A stretch of DNA of 64,000 bases. It comes from CAZCZU01 sp964503475 (lineage in GTDB: Bacteria > Pseudomonadota > Zetaproteobacteria > Mariprofundales > Mariprofundaceae). This document shows, one piece after another, positions 42,247 to 51,675 of this stretch; position 1 is the stretch's first letter; every line of letters begins with the position of its first letter. The position numbers were made by a program, and so were the translations under genes. Below the pieces are notes generated by a model. It was not told the origin of the DNA and made no database searches. It worked only from the letters and a program-made list of their open reading frames with translations. The stretch lies in the NCBI GenBank assembly GCA_964503475.1, contig CAZCZU010000001.1, positions 1 to 64,000 on the forward strand, given 5' to 3'.

Positions 42247-42782
42247 GGCGCAGGTTCCTTGCCGATATGCACCGAGCCGGGACGCAGAAACAGGGTGCGT
42301 CGTCCGTCCGCCCCCCCGTCAATGCGAGCAAGCTCGATATCGGCCATGGTCAGGGTGCCGTCGGGATAGAAGATGCACGTGCCGACCGGGGCGGGCGTAT
42401 CGACGCCTGCATCCGCCATGCCGGATGTCGTCGGCTGCAGCGAGAAGCCGCTGCGGCGCACGGCCCGGATTTCCAGTGAGCGGGGCAATGCATGTGCGGC
42501 AAGGCTCGCAGTCGTACCGGGCTGCCATCTTCCCTGTGCATCGAAGGTATCGACATGCCAGCCCCTGCGTGTCGCCTGCCAGCGCAGGGGACGGCCGCTT
42601 GCCTGGGCCTCCTCGGCGGCGTGGCGCAGGGTCTGTTGCAGTTGCCTTGCTTCGTCATCCAGGGTCGGGGCGGGGGCAAAGGCGAGGTTGGGTACGACGA
42701 TGGCCGTGCCGATGGCGATGATCAGCAGCACCAGCGTTATCTCCAGCAGCGTGAAGCCGTGCTGTCGCCGTGAAGTCGCCAT
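42243..42782 (-). CDS. gspH: Type II secretion minor pseudopilin GspH
   Basis: A 179-residue prepilin-like protein with cleavage site QHG-FTLLEITLVLLII. The C-terminal domain has the GspH/FimT pattern (LQQTLRHAAEEAQASGRPLRWQATRRGW, later TCIFYPDGTLT). It links the tip complex to the GspG filament. A 17-bp gap separates it from gspG. Confidence 0.88.
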   Translation of the reverse strand: MATSRRQHGFTLLEITLVLLIIAIGTAIVVPNLAFAPAPTLDDEARQLQQTLRHAAEEAQASGRPLRWQATRRGWHVDTFDAQGRWQPGTTASLAAHALPRSLEIRAVRRSGFSLQPTTSGMADAGVDTPAPVGTCIFYPDGTLTMADIELARIDGGADGRRTLFLRPGSVHIGKEPAP

Positions 42783-42799
42783 GCTGCGCCGGGCTGCCG

Positions 42800-43195
42800 C
42801 TACTGCCAGTTGCCGATATCGGCATCGACACCGCTACCGCCGCTCTGTCCGTCGGCGCCGTAGGAGAGCAGATCGAAATCGCCGTGCACGCCGGGAGCGA
42901 GGTAGGCGAAATCGTGCCCCCAGGCATCCTTCGGCACCTTGTCCATATAGCGTTTGCCATCCTTGCCGGGCACGACCAGCACCTTCAGCCCCTCGGCCGA
43001 TTTGGGGTAATGTCCCTGCTGCAGGCGGTAGAGTTTCAGGGCCTGGGCGATGCTCTCCATCTGGGCTTTGGTTGCCTTGATCTTGGCATCGTCGGCCTGA
43101 TCCATGAAGCGCGGGGCGATGAAGGCGGCGAGGATGCCGATAATGGTCACCACGATCATGATCTCCAGCAACGTGAAGCCTCTCTCTCTGTTCAT
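42800..43195 (-). CDS. gspG: Type II secretion major pseudopilin GspG
   Basis: A 131-residue major pseudopilin. The leader ends in ERG-FTLLEIMIVVTIIGILAA, and the mature part has ALKLYRLQQGHYPKSAEGL and the acidic calcium-binding C-terminal loop (SYGADGQSGGSGVDADIGNW). This is the best-conserved pseudopilin, so the call is secure. The start directly abuts the stop of the YidD-like gene. Confidence 0.95.
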   Translation of the reverse strand: MNRERGFTLLEIMIVVTIIGILAAFIAPRFMDQADDAKIKATKAQMESIAQALKLYRLQQGHYPKSAEGLKVLVVPGKDGKRYMDKVPKDAWGHDFAYLAPGVHGDFDLLSYGADGQSGGSGVDADIGNWQ

Positions 43196-43575
43196 CAGTT
43201 TTCTCCTTGGGACAGATTGGAATGGGAATGGTCGAACCAGGCCGTATTGCGCGACAGCGGGTCGAACAGGCGCTCTTCGCCGTCGACCACGACCCAGGGG
43301 CCGCGCTTCAGATCATCGCCCTCGTGAATCAGCCGGTCGAGCATCAGCCAGGAGCCGATCAGCATGCCGTGCTGGTGAAATGCCCGGCTGGCATAGAGCG
43401 AACAGACCGGATAACTGGGGCAGTCGCGCCCATCCAGGGTGCCGAGAAGATGGCGATAGCTGCCAACTCCGAAGCCGGCCGGAGTGACGGCCGCCATGCC
43501 GCTCTGCTGCCAGGCCAGTGCCATCAACAGGCTGCAGGCGGCCAGGCCGGCATATAGGCGCAGGTATGTCACCAT
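43195..43575 (-). CDS. YidD-like protein inside the gsp operon
   Basis: A protein of about 126 residues with an N-terminal hydrophobic helix (about 1-25) and a YidD-type motif, CPSYPVCSLYASRAFHQHG (about 50-68), then GSWLMLDRLIHEG. YidD proteins help insert membrane proteins with YidC and usually sit between rnpA and yidC. Here the gene is located between gspF and gspG and is coupled by a seven-base overlap to the TPR/membrane gene. The ATG at 43575 removes an implausible long N-terminus. A specialised insertion or maturation role for the secretion system is inference. Confidence 0.75.
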   Translation of the reverse strand: MVTYLRLYAGLAACSLLMALAWQQSGMAAVTPAGFGVGSYRHLLGTLDGRDCPSYPVCSLYASRAFHQHGMLIGSWLMLDRLIHEGDDLKRGPWVVVDGEERLFDPLSRNTAWFDHSHSNLSQGEN

Positions 43576-44201
43576 GGCCGCCCCGGCAGGCCCGAGGCCT
43601 GCCACAGCCCCTGCCACCAGCCCAGATAGCTCTCCAGATCGCCACGCTCGGCGAGCGAGTAAGCCGAGAAGATGGTACCCGACCAGAGCCAGATGGTGAT
43701 GCCGGCGAAGAAGAGGGTGACCGGCCCCATGCCGCGGCGCATGGCCCAGAAGGTGAGCAGCAGCATCGGCCAGACCAGCAGGGCGGCCGTGGCGGCATCG
43801 TGCAGTCGGCCCAGCCACAGATGGCCTGCTCCCGGCACAACGCCCAGCAGTGCCGGCCACCACGCCTGCGTGGCTTCGGGTACCGGGTGCAGCTGCAGAT
43901 AGTGCCGCATCAGCGGCACATGCCGATTCTCCGCTGCCAGCGCAGGCGCGGCGGCATGCCGTTGCTGCATGGCGAGCAGGGCCGTGGCCGCCTGCATACG
44001 CGACCGCCAGATATCGGATGGCGGCATCACCGCGACCGCGCCATCCAGCATGGCCACAGCCTCGGCCCCGCGACCACCGGCAGCGAGGGCCATGGCCTGA
44101 TGGTAGATCTCTGCCGCCGCCTGTTCCGGTGCGGCCGGCATCGTCCCGGCATGGGCCGGGCCGGTCATGAGAAGCAGCAGGGCGAGTGTCAGGCTGCGCA
44201 T
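43569..44201 (-). CDS. Exported membrane protein with TPR-like region, partner of YidD-like gene
   Basis: A 210-residue protein with a signal peptide (cleavage near AHA-GTM), an alanine-rich helical-repeat segment (about 25-95) and two or three membrane helices in the C-terminal half. The motif GVVPGAGHLWLGRLHDAATAALL resembles the PGAGxxYxGR motif seen in small membrane proteins encoded beside yidD-like genes. I do not know its function. It is placed within the secretion operon, with its ATG sharing one base with the gspF stop (TGATG). Confidence 0.65.
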   Translation of the reverse strand: MRSLTLALLLLMTGPAHAGTMPAAPEQAAAEIYHQAMALAAGGRGAEAVAMLDGAVAVMPPSDIWRSRMQAATALLAMQQRHAAAPALAAENRHVPLMRHYLQLHPVPEATQAWWPALLGVVPGAGHLWLGRLHDAATAALLVWPMLLLTFWAMRRGMGPVTLFFAGITIWLWSGTIFSAYSLAERGDLESYLGWWQGLWQASGLPGRPW

Positions 44202-45409
44202 CAGCGGATCAGCTCGTTCATCTGTACGATCGGCAGCAGGATGGCCAGCGCCAGTGCCCCGACCACCAGAGCCATCAGCATCACCAGGGCCGGTTCGAGA
44301 ATCACGACCGTGCGCTTAAGCAGGCGCGACACCTCGTTTTCGTAGGTTTCGGCCACCCGCAGCAGCATGGCATCCAGGCGCCCGCTCTGCTCGCCGACCC
44401 GGATCAGCTGGGTGGCAAGATGCGGTACCAGGCCGCTATGGGTGAGGCTGGCAGCCAGGCTTCCCCCTTCGCGCAGGCTGTTGCGAGCAGCTTCCGCCGC
44501 CTCCCGGAAGGGGATGGAACGCAGGCCCTGGCCGGCGATCAATACGCCGGAGAGCACCGGCACGCCGCCGGCCAGCAACATGCCCAGGGTATGGGCGAAG
44601 CGCGAGGTCTCGATGCGGGCCAGCAGGGCGGCCAGGCCCGGAATACGGAGCAACAGGCTATCGAAGCGTTTGCGAATGTGCGGACGCTGCAGGGCCAGCC
44701 GGAACAGCAGCAGTGCAGCGATCATACCGGCAAGCAGCAGCAGGCCGTGCTGACGCAGAAAGGTGGAGATGGCGATCACCCATACTGTGAGCAGCGGCAG
44801 CTCACCGCCGGCACGGTCGAATACGGTCACCACCTGCGGAATGACGAAGGCGAGCAGGAACAGCATCACCAGCAGGCCGAAGCCCATGACGATGGCGGGA
44901 TACAGCGTGGCGGAGAGGATCTCCTGACGCAGACGCTGGCGGTGCTCCAGCATCTCGGCCAGGCGCAGGGCGACGGCCTCCATCTGGCCGGTCTCCTCAC
45001 CGGCGGCGACCATGTTGCAGACCACGTCGTCCATGCCGCGCGCCCGCAGGGCATCAGCGAGGCTGCTCCCCTCCAGCACCTGCTGGCGGATGGTGGCCAC
45101 AACCCGGCGCGAACGGGCCGAATCCATCCCCTCGGCGATTACGGCCAGCGCCTCGGCCAGCGGTACGCCGGCCCCGAACAGGGCTGCAAGCTGCTGCAGA
45201 AACAGCATCGTCTCGTCGCGGCTCAGGCGACTGCTGCGCCCATGCCTCTCCGCACTCTCCTGTTTTCCGGATCGGACCACCTGCAGCCGGCGCGGTACCA
45301 GCTGCCGATCCTTAAGCAGACGGCGGGCGAGATGTTCCGATTCGGCTTCGATTTCGCCCTTGCGACGGCGGCCACGGGCATCGATCGCTTCGTAGGCGAA
45401 AAGGCTCAT
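44201..45409 (-). CDS. gspF: Type II secretion inner-membrane platform protein GspF
   Basis: A 402-residue polytopic protein with two cytoplasmic GspF domains (about 70-190 and 270-395), each with the conserved glycine- and glutamate-rich helical pattern (GVPLAEALAVIAEG and GGVPVLSGVLIAGQ), and three membrane helices. It couples the ATPase GspE to pseudopilus assembly. It overlaps gspE by four bases. Confidence 0.95.
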   Translation of the reverse strand: MSLFAYEAIDARGRRRKGEIEAESEHLARRLLKDRQLVPRRLQVVRSGKQESAERHGRSSRLSRDETMLFLQQLAALFGAGVPLAEALAVIAEGMDSARSRRVVATIRQQVLEGSSLADALRARGMDDVVCNMVAAGEETGQMEAVALRLAEMLEHRQRLRQEILSATLYPAIVMGFGLLVMLFLLAFVIPQVVTVFDRAGGELPLLTVWVIAISTFLRQHGLLLLAGMIAALLLFRLALQRPHIRKRFDSLLLRIPGLAALLARIETSRFAHTLGMLLAGGVPVLSGVLIAGQGLRSIPFREAAEAARNSLREGGSLAASLTHSGLVPHLATQLIRVGEQSGRLDAMLLRVAETYENEVSRLLKRTVVILEPALVMLMALVVGALALAILLPIVQMNELIR

Positions 45410-46965
45410 GCCTCGACCACCACCTCGTCGGCGCGAGTGACGCGCAGCACTTCATCGACCGTCGTTTCGCCGGCCAGCACATGACGGGCACCATCCTGGC
45501 GCAGGCCGGTCATCCCCTCGTTCAGGGCCTGACGGCGCAGGGCGGAGAGTCCGGCATGCTCGTGGATCAGGGTCCGGATGGCATCGGAGACCGGGGCGAC
45601 CTCGTAGATGCCGATGCGCCCCCGGTAGCCGGTCTGCATGCACTGTTCGCAGCCGACGGCATCGTAGAGCTGCGGGGCAGCGGCGAAAAAAGTCGTATCG
45701 ACCCCGAGAAGCGGGGCATCGTCCTCGCGCACGTCGCGCGGTTGCCGGCAGTGAGGACAGAGTCTGCGCACCAGCCGCTGCGCCTGGACCAGAATCAGCG
45801 ATGAGGCGACCAGATAGGGTTCCACCCCCATATCCTGCAGGCGCACGATGGCGGCCAGGGCATCGTTGGTATGCAGGGTGGAGAGCACCAGGTGACCGGT
45901 GAGACTGGCCTGGATGGCGATCTCGGCCGTCTCCAGGTCGCGGATTTCGCCGATCATGACGATGTCCGGATCCTGGCGCAGGATCGAGCGCAGACCGGCG
46001 GCGAAGGTAACGCCGATCTTGCTCTGTACCTGCATCTGTCCCACATCCTGCAGCTGGTACTCGATCGGATCCTCGATGGTCAGCACATTGCGGTTGCTGC
46101 GATCGATCGACATCAGGCCGGCATAGAGGGTGGTGCTTTTGCCGGAGCCGGTCGGCCCGGTCACCAGTACGATGCCGTGCGGCGAGTGCAGGGCCTGCTC
46201 CATCATCGTCAGGTGCGTATCGCTCATACCCAGCTTCGGCAGCGACAACAGGGCATCTGAACGGTTAAGCAGGCGCATGACCACCCGCTCGCCATGGGCC
46301 GTGGGCAGGATCGAGACGCGCACATCCACTTCGCGTCCGGCGATGCGTACCCGGAAACGGCCATCCTGGGGATGCCGCTTTTCGGCGATATCCATGCCAC
46401 CCATCACCTTGATACGGCTGGTCATCGCCGCCTGCGCCCCCTTGGGCGGCTGTACCACCGTGTGCAGGACACCGTCGACACGGAAACGCACCAGTACATG
46501 GTTCTCGAACGGTTCGATATGGATATCGCTGGCCCGCTCCTTCATCGCCTGGCTGATCAGCGAGTTGATCAGCCGGATCACCGGGGCCTCGTCGCGCGAA
46601 TCGAGCAGATCGCCCGCCTCCTCGAATTCGCGGCTCAGTTCATCCGGGCCGTCGAAATCCTCCAGCATCTGTTCGGCCGAGGCGCTGGCCATATCGAATA
46701 CCCGGTTCAGTTCGTCGATGATCTGCTGCTCCGGTACCAGAACCGGCTCGATCTCCAGCCCGAAGATGCGCCGGAAATCGTCCATCAGCATCCACGGCCA
46801 GGGCCGCCCGTCGGCGATGGCCAACGGCAGGCGCCCGGCCTCGTCGCCATCCCCATGCCGCAGGGGCAGGGCAGGGCCCTGGCGCAGGGCGGCCAACGGA
46901 AACCGGAGAGCCTTGTCACCGTCGATGGCGGCTGCATCCAGATGCGACAGCCTGCGCATACCCAT
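45406..46965 (-). CDS. gspE: Type II secretion ATPase GspE
   Basis: A cytoplasmic hexameric ATPase of about 519 residues. It has the N-terminal GspL-binding domain, then the catalytic core with Walker A GPTGSGKST, the Asp box (RASDIHIEP), the His box and Walker B MIGEIRD. The zinc-binding tetracysteine motif (CPHC...CEQC) near residues 410-455 confirms GspE. The exact start is uncertain: ATG codons lie at 46965 and 46959 after AGGCAGGGG, and a TTG overlaps the gspD stop. Confidence 0.95.
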   Translation of the reverse strand: MGMRRLSHLDAAAIDGDKALRFPLAALRQGPALPLRHGDGDEAGRLPLAIADGRPWPWMLMDDFRRIFGLEIEPVLVPEQQIIDELNRVFDMASASAEQMLEDFDGPDELSREFEEAGDLLDSRDEAPVIRLINSLISQAMKERASDIHIEPFENHVLVRFRVDGVLHTVVQPPKGAQAAMTSRIKVMGGMDIAEKRHPQDGRFRVRIAGREVDVRVSILPTAHGERVVMRLLNRSDALLSLPKLGMSDTHLTMMEQALHSPHGIVLVTGPTGSGKSTTLYAGLMSIDRSNRNVLTIEDPIEYQLQDVGQMQVQSKIGVTFAAGLRSILRQDPDIVMIGEIRDLETAEIAIQASLTGHLVLSTLHTNDALAAIVRLQDMGVEPYLVASSLILVQAQRLVRRLCPHCRQPRDVREDDAPLLGVDTTFFAAAPQLYDAVGCEQCMQTGYRGRIGIYEVAPVSDAIRTLIHEHAGLSALRRQALNEGMTGLRQDGARHVLAGETTVDEVLRVTRADEVVVEA

Positions 46966-46973
46966 CCCCTGCC

Positions 46974-48926
46974 TCAACGTACCGGCGTGGTGGCCGGCCC
47001 TGTACCGGCCGTTCCGCCGTTCGGGCGCATATCCAACGGCAGCTTCCTTTCAGGGCGCGGGAAGAGGATCGTCCCCTTCGGGGCCGGATGCTCGTAGAGA
47101 TTACGGATATCGAGATACTTCTCCTGGGTCACGGTCTGGATATCGTCATCGCTGCGCACAATGGTGGGGCGCAGGAAGATCATCAGATTGGTCTTGGTGC
47201 GGCTGTTGGCGGTGGACTGGAATGGCTCGCCGATGATCGGCACGGCCCCGATACAGGGTACGCGCCGCACGGTGGTCGAGTTGTCCTCGCGCATCAGGCC
47301 GCCCAGCACCAGCATCTGGCGATCCTTGGCCAGGGTGACCGTCTTGACCGAACGCTTGTTGGTGATGATATCGCTGGCGCCGGTCTGCACGGCGGTATTG
47401 CTGATGCTGGAGACCTCCTGGTAAATCTCCAGGCGCACGGTGTCGCCCTCGGAAATCTGCGGCGTCACCTTCAGCGTCAGGCCGATATCCTTGCGTTCAA
47501 TGGTCTGGAAAGGCACGGCCGTGCCGCCCTGGGTGGCATTGGTGCCGGTGACGAACGGTACGTTCTGGCCGACGACGATCTCGGCCGATTCATTGTCCAT
47601 GGTCAGGATATTGGGGGTGGAGAGGATATTGGCATCGCCCGTGGTCTGCAGCGCCTGTACCACCGCACCGAGCGAGATGGCTCCGCCCGGGAACGGGGCA
47701 TGCAGTACGCCGATATTCAGGCCGCTGGGCAGGTTGGCGGCCGGGGTATTATTCTGAATCTGGTTGCCCAGGGCATTGGCCGCGCCGATGCCGCCGCCGA
47801 GGTTCTGGCCACCGGTCACGGTATTGGGCCCGTTGCGGATCGCCTGGTTGGCCATCCAGTCGATGCCGAGCTGCTCGGCATCGTTGCCGCTCACCTCAAC
47901 GATCAGGGCCTCGATCAGCACCTGCAGGCGGCGGATATCCAGCTTGTCGATGATGCTGTCCACCGACTGGATGTCGGCCGGGTCGGCCGTGATCAGCAGG
48001 GCATTGGTGGCCGGGTCGGCCACGATCTTCACATCGCCGGCAAAAAGCTGCTTGCCGTGATTGGCCGGCGCAGCACCCTGGCGGCCGATCAGTTCGTTGA
48101 GCACCTTGGCGACATCCTCGGCATTGGCATGTTTGAGGTAGCGCACCTGCAGCGAGCCGCTGTCGTGTTCCGGCTGCACGTCGAGCCGCCGGATCACATC
48201 ATCGATCTCACTGAGCAGCTGCGGCGGGGCGACGGCAATCAGGGTGTTGCCCGGCTGCATGGCCATCACCTTCAGGTGCGAGGACTGATTCGGACGGCCC
48301 GGTTCGGCATAAAGGCTGGTCAGGGTGTTGGCCAGCTTGTCGGCCGAGGCGTACTTGAGCGTGAACAGGCGCACGGTCAGGGCATCCTCGCGATCGACCA
48401 GGGCCAGAATCTTGCGGATGCGCTCGATATTGGCGGCACTGTCGGTGAGCAACAGCATATTGCCGGCCGGATAGGCGGTGAGGTTGCTGTTCGGCGAAAT
48501 CAGCGGCGTCAGCAGGGTAAGCACCTGCTGGGCATCGGCATGCTGCAGGCGCAGCACCCGGGTGACCATGGCATCGCCGGTAGCCCCCTTTTGCGTCACG
48601 GGCAGCGGCCGCTGCTTGCCCTCGGCGCGGGGCAGGACCTTGACCACACTGCCGCTGGGCACGGCGACAAAGCCGTTAACCTCCAGCACCGACAGGAAGA
48701 CATCGTAGGCCTGATCCTCGGGAATCGGTGTCGGCGAGATGATGGTCACCTTGCCCTTCACCCGGTTATCGACCAGGAAATTCTTGCCGGAGAAGGCGGA
48801 GACGAACTCGATAACCGCACGGATGTCGGCATCCTTGAAATTCAGGGTGATCTCTTTCGCCTGCAGCGGCTGGCTGAACAGGCCGAGTGCAACGACCATC
48901 GCCGCGGCCAGATGTTTGAATGTCAC
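46974..48926 (-). CDS. gspD: Type II secretion outer-membrane secretin GspD
   Basis: A 650-residue secretin with a signal peptide (cleavage near LQA-KEI), the N0 domain (ITLNFKDADIRAVIEFVSAF), three KH-like N1-N3 repeats and the C-terminal secretin barrel with VPCIGAVPIIGEPF and LMIFLRPTIV. It forms the outer-membrane channel for folded exoproteins. The last ~50 residues after the barrel end in a low-complexity tail. It lies between gspC and gspE. Confidence 0.96.
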   Translation of the reverse strand: MTFKHLAAAMVVALGLFSQPLQAKEITLNFKDADIRAVIEFVSAFSGKNFLVDNRVKGKVTIISPTPIPEDQAYDVFLSVLEVNGFVAVPSGSVVKVLPRAEGKQRPLPVTQKGATGDAMVTRVLRLQHADAQQVLTLLTPLISPNSNLTAYPAGNMLLLTDSAANIERIRKILALVDREDALTVRLFTLKYASADKLANTLTSLYAEPGRPNQSSHLKVMAMQPGNTLIAVAPPQLLSEIDDVIRRLDVQPEHDSGSLQVRYLKHANAEDVAKVLNELIGRQGAAPANHGKQLFAGDVKIVADPATNALLITADPADIQSVDSIIDKLDIRRLQVLIEALIVEVSGNDAEQLGIDWMANQAIRNGPNTVTGGQNLGGGIGAANALGNQIQNNTPAANLPSGLNIGVLHAPFPGGAISLGAVVQALQTTGDANILSTPNILTMDNESAEIVVGQNVPFVTGTNATQGGTAVPFQTIERKDIGLTLKVTPQISEGDTVRLEIYQEVSSISNTAVQTGASDIITNKRSVKTVTLAKDRQMLVLGGLMREDNSTTVRRVPCIGAVPIIGEPFQSTANSRTKTNLMIFLRPTIVRSDDDIQTVTQEKYLDIRNLYEHPAPKGTILFPRPERKLPLDMRPNGGTAGTGPATTPVR

Positions 48927-48950
48927 CGTTCCCTCTCCCTGATCACCGTG

Positions 48951-49727
48951 CTACGGCTTGCCGGTCCGGATGATCTGAACCTGTCCGTTGCGCACAATCT
49001 CCACTTCCGCCTGGCCATCGCCCAGTGCCGTGCGCAGCTGTGCGGCCTGCTGCGGCGAGGTAATCGCCTTGCCGTTGACTTTACGGATGATATCCCCACT
49101 GCGCAAACCGGCTTTGGCGTAGCGGCTGTCGCTGCTCAGCTGTCCGATCATCAGGCCGTCCGCCTTGCCGCCGCTGAAATGGGGCATCAGGCGCAGCATC
49201 TCCGCCGACGCTTTGGCCGGAGCAACCCGAGCTGACATCGGATGTAAGGTTGGGTGTCCCCTGCCAGCGGGTATGGTTACCGGTGCCGATTGCGGCATCT
49301 CCGGCTCCTCGATGGCAATGCGCTCCAGCTTGCCGCCATGGCGTACGATCACCTCCCGGTCATGTATCGCCTGCAGCGTTACGCCTGCCTGCAGCGTGTC
49401 GCCGACATAGTAGAGCGCCTGCCCCTTGCCCGGACGTTCGATGATGGCCATCGGCCGTTCGCCGCCACTGACCGAGCCCGCCAGCTTCAGCTTCAGGGTG
49501 GTCGCCTGCACGGTCACCGCTTCGGGCTCAGACTTCTCCGCTTCGACACCGAACAGCGGTACCGATGCCAGGGCGGCGATATCCACCTGTGAGGCGGAGC
49601 TGGGCACTCCGACCGGAGCCGACACTGTACGCTCCGGCTGCCGGCTATCCTGAAACAGGATGCCCATATAGAGCCCGGCCGCCAGAACGACGACTGCATC
49701 GACCAGCCACGGCATGCGCTGCATCAT
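48951..49727 (-). CDS. gspC: Type II secretion protein GspC
   Basis: A protein of about 258 residues: short cytoplasmic part, one membrane helix (about residues 8-26, VDAVVVLAAGLYMGILF), a homology-region domain (LFGVEAEK...LKLKLAGSVSGG) that contacts GspD, and a C-terminal PDZ domain (GLRSGDIIRKVNGKAITSP). It connects the inner-membrane platform to the secretin. The start after GGGAGAG at 49727 is chosen over far-upstream codons. It is the promoter-proximal gene of the operon. Confidence 0.9.
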   Translation of the reverse strand: MMQRMPWLVDAVVVLAAGLYMGILFQDSRQPERTVSAPVGVPSSASQVDIAALASVPLFGVEAEKSEPEAVTVQATTLKLKLAGSVSGGERPMAIIERPGKGQALYYVGDTLQAGVTLQAIHDREVIVRHGGKLERIAIEEPEMPQSAPVTIPAGRGHPTLHPMSARVAPAKASAEMLRLMPHFSGGKADGLMIGQLSSDSRYAKAGLRSGDIIRKVNGKAITSPQQAAQLRTALGDGQAEVEIVRNGQVQIIRTGKP

Positions 49728-49939
49728 CGATCTCTCCCTCGTTACGGCCCCTAGCGGCCGTGATGCCCTCGCGGACAAAATGGTCATGAATGTAACGAAT
49801 GCACTGGGCAGCCGTAAATAGCACAAACAGGGGATGGGCGGAAAATCGGGCCATGACGACAAGGTCCGGCATCATGCCACGCGCAAGACAACAGCCTTTA
49901 ACCACTGCCCATCAAAGCCCTTTTGTCCGAACATGCTAC

Positions 49940-50788
49940 TCAGGCAATGGAAATACGCGGCGCCGAATCCCACGCCACCCGTTCGACTGCCTGCCGCAGG
50001 TCAATGAAGGCATACTCACCCAGCCAGCGCTCGAACTTGCTATGCGCCCCTCTCAGCCCCACATAGGATTTAAATCGCCGGTGCAGTGGCAGATCGAGCA
50101 CCGGTTGATCGGCATCGAAATCGCGCGGGTGAAAATAGGTCATGATGTAGTCCGATTGCCGGGTCAGGCGGCTGATCGTGGTGTATGGCAGCAGCCGAAA
50201 ATAGCCGCCACCGGAGAAGACCAGATTTCGGCCAAGCAGCTTGCCGAGGCTGATCGGAAACTCCTTCAGCAAGCCGCTTTCGCATTCGATGATGGCCGGC
50301 CGTGCCGCACCGAAGTCGGCAAACCCGCCATGGCCGCGCGCGGCAGGAAATACCGAGCTGTCATACTCGATGCCCAGCTCGATCAGCGTCTCGAAGGCCC
50401 AGGGGGTGTCGGGTGTGATCGAAAAGCCGGGAGCCCGGAAGCTTTTCACCTTCTTGCCGGTAATATTCTCCAGTGCATCGATAGAGCGGGCCACATCGTT
50501 GCGGAACTGCTCCGGCGTCTGTTCATAGACAAGCTGGTGCGTATGGGTATGGGAAGCGACCTCGTAGCCCGCTTCATCGATCATGCGGATGATCTCCGGA
50601 TACTTTTCCGCCACCCAGCCCAGGCAGAAGAAGGTGGCGCGCTGGCCATGGCATCCGATCGTTTCCAGCAGCCGCTCCACGTTGGCATGGATGCGCGGCT
50701 CGAATCGATCCCAGTCCGCCACGTTGGCCGTGGCCGGGATATCGAGCAGGTTGAACCAGTCCTCGATGTCGAAGGTGAGAATCTTCAT
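49940..50788 (-). CDS. Polysaccharide deacetylase, XrtA/PEP-CTERM-locus type
   Basis: Carbohydrate esterase family 4 protein of about 282 residues. Metal-binding aspartates/histidines are in FDIEDWF and SHTHTHQLVY, and FRAPGFSI is the third motif. The C-terminal segment (MTYFHPRDFDADQP) matches the extension common to deacetylases in exosortase-linked exopolysaccharide loci. There is no signal peptide, so it probably acts on cytoplasmic or lipid-linked substrates. The ATG overlaps the sulfotransferase stop. It is the last gene of the 50-62 kb operon. Confidence 0.9.
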   Translation of the reverse strand: MKILTFDIEDWFNLLDIPATANVADWDRFEPRIHANVERLLETIGCHGQRATFFCLGWVAEKYPEIIRMIDEAGYEVASHTHTHQLVYEQTPEQFRNDVARSIDALENITGKKVKSFRAPGFSITPDTPWAFETLIELGIEYDSSVFPAARGHGGFADFGAARPAIIECESGLLKEFPISLGKLLGRNLVFSGGGYFRLLPYTTISRLTRQSDYIMTYFHPRDFDADQPVLDLPLHRRFKSYVGLRGAHSKFERWLGEYAFIDLRQAVERVAWDSAPRISIA

Positions 50789-51675
50789 CGCCACGACTCC
50801 AGCGAACGACCCAACATCGATTCCAGGCGCGCGATATCATCGGCGAAGAAAGCCCGCAGCTCCGCCCGGGTCGCTGCATCCATCTCTTCCTTCTCCAGCG
50901 AGCGGCTGGCCAGCTTCTCCAGCAACGAGCGCGGCAGCAGGGCCAGGGCCGTGCGGCGCATGGCGAAGGCGAGCGGATTGTCGCGATTGGAGAGGAACGC
51001 GATCAGGCGATTCTTCGCCTTGCCCGAATGGCTGTAGCGGGTGCCGGTATCGACATCGGTCGCCTCGTCCACGCCGAGGAAGGCGAACAACTCCCGCACC
51101 ACGGCATCGGCATCCTCTTTCAGATCCTCGAAGAGCACCACCTTCACCCGCGAGAAGGTCGCCTGAAAAGTGGCCACCTGTTCGGCATAGAGGCCGCCAT
51201 CCCTGTAGGCCCACATCCAGTCCCAGTTGTCTTGCAGTCGCTGCGTCTCGGCCGCCAGCGCCTCGGGGAAGGGGAGCGTTTCGCGCTGATCGCGCACCAG
51301 ATTATTGTAGGCCGACCAGGCGCGCTCCACCGGGTCGCGCAGGCAGAGGATGATCGGCACATCACCCAGCGCCTTTTTCATCGCCGCAGCGCTGTGGCGA
51401 TGGAAATAGAGGTAGTCGGAACTCGCCTCGCCGATGCGCGGACTTGATCCGCACCCCTCGAACAGTCGTTCGTAGGCCTTGAAATCGCGCACCATCAGGC
51501 GATCCACGTTCCGGTCTCCCGGGCCGTTGTGCGGAAAGCTCTGGCCCAGGGAGCTGAAATACTTCGGCTCCTTCTTATCCGGAAAGCAGATCTCCGGATG
51601 CTGTTTCAGGTAGTAATAGAGTGAGGTGGTTCCGCTGCGGGCCGTGCCGGCGATGACGAAGTTCGGCAGGCTCAT
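50785..51675 (-). CDS. PAPS-dependent sulfotransferase (1)
   Basis: A 296-residue soluble sulfotransferase. The 5'-phosphosulfate loop GTARSGTTSLYYYL is at about residues 10-23 and the 3'-phosphate site near ILCLRDPVERAWSAY (about 109-123). The pattern is that of heparan/Nod-factor-type carbohydrate sulfotransferases. It would move sulfate from PAPS to sugar hydroxyls. It overlaps its neighbours by four bases on both sides. Confidence 0.9.
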   Translation of the reverse strand: MSLPNFVIAGTARSGTTSLYYYLKQHPEICFPDKKEPKYFSSLGQSFPHNGPGDRNVDRLMVRDFKAYERLFEGCGSSPRIGEASSDYLYFHRHSAAAMKKALGDVPIILCLRDPVERAWSAYNNLVRDQRETLPFPEALAAETQRLQDNWDWMWAYRDGGLYAEQVATFQATFSRVKVVLFEDLKEDADAVVRELFAFLGVDEATDVDTGTRYSHSGKAKNRLIAFLSNRDNPLAFAMRRTALALLPRSLLEKLASRSLEKEEMDAATRAELRAFFADDIARLESMLGRSLESWR

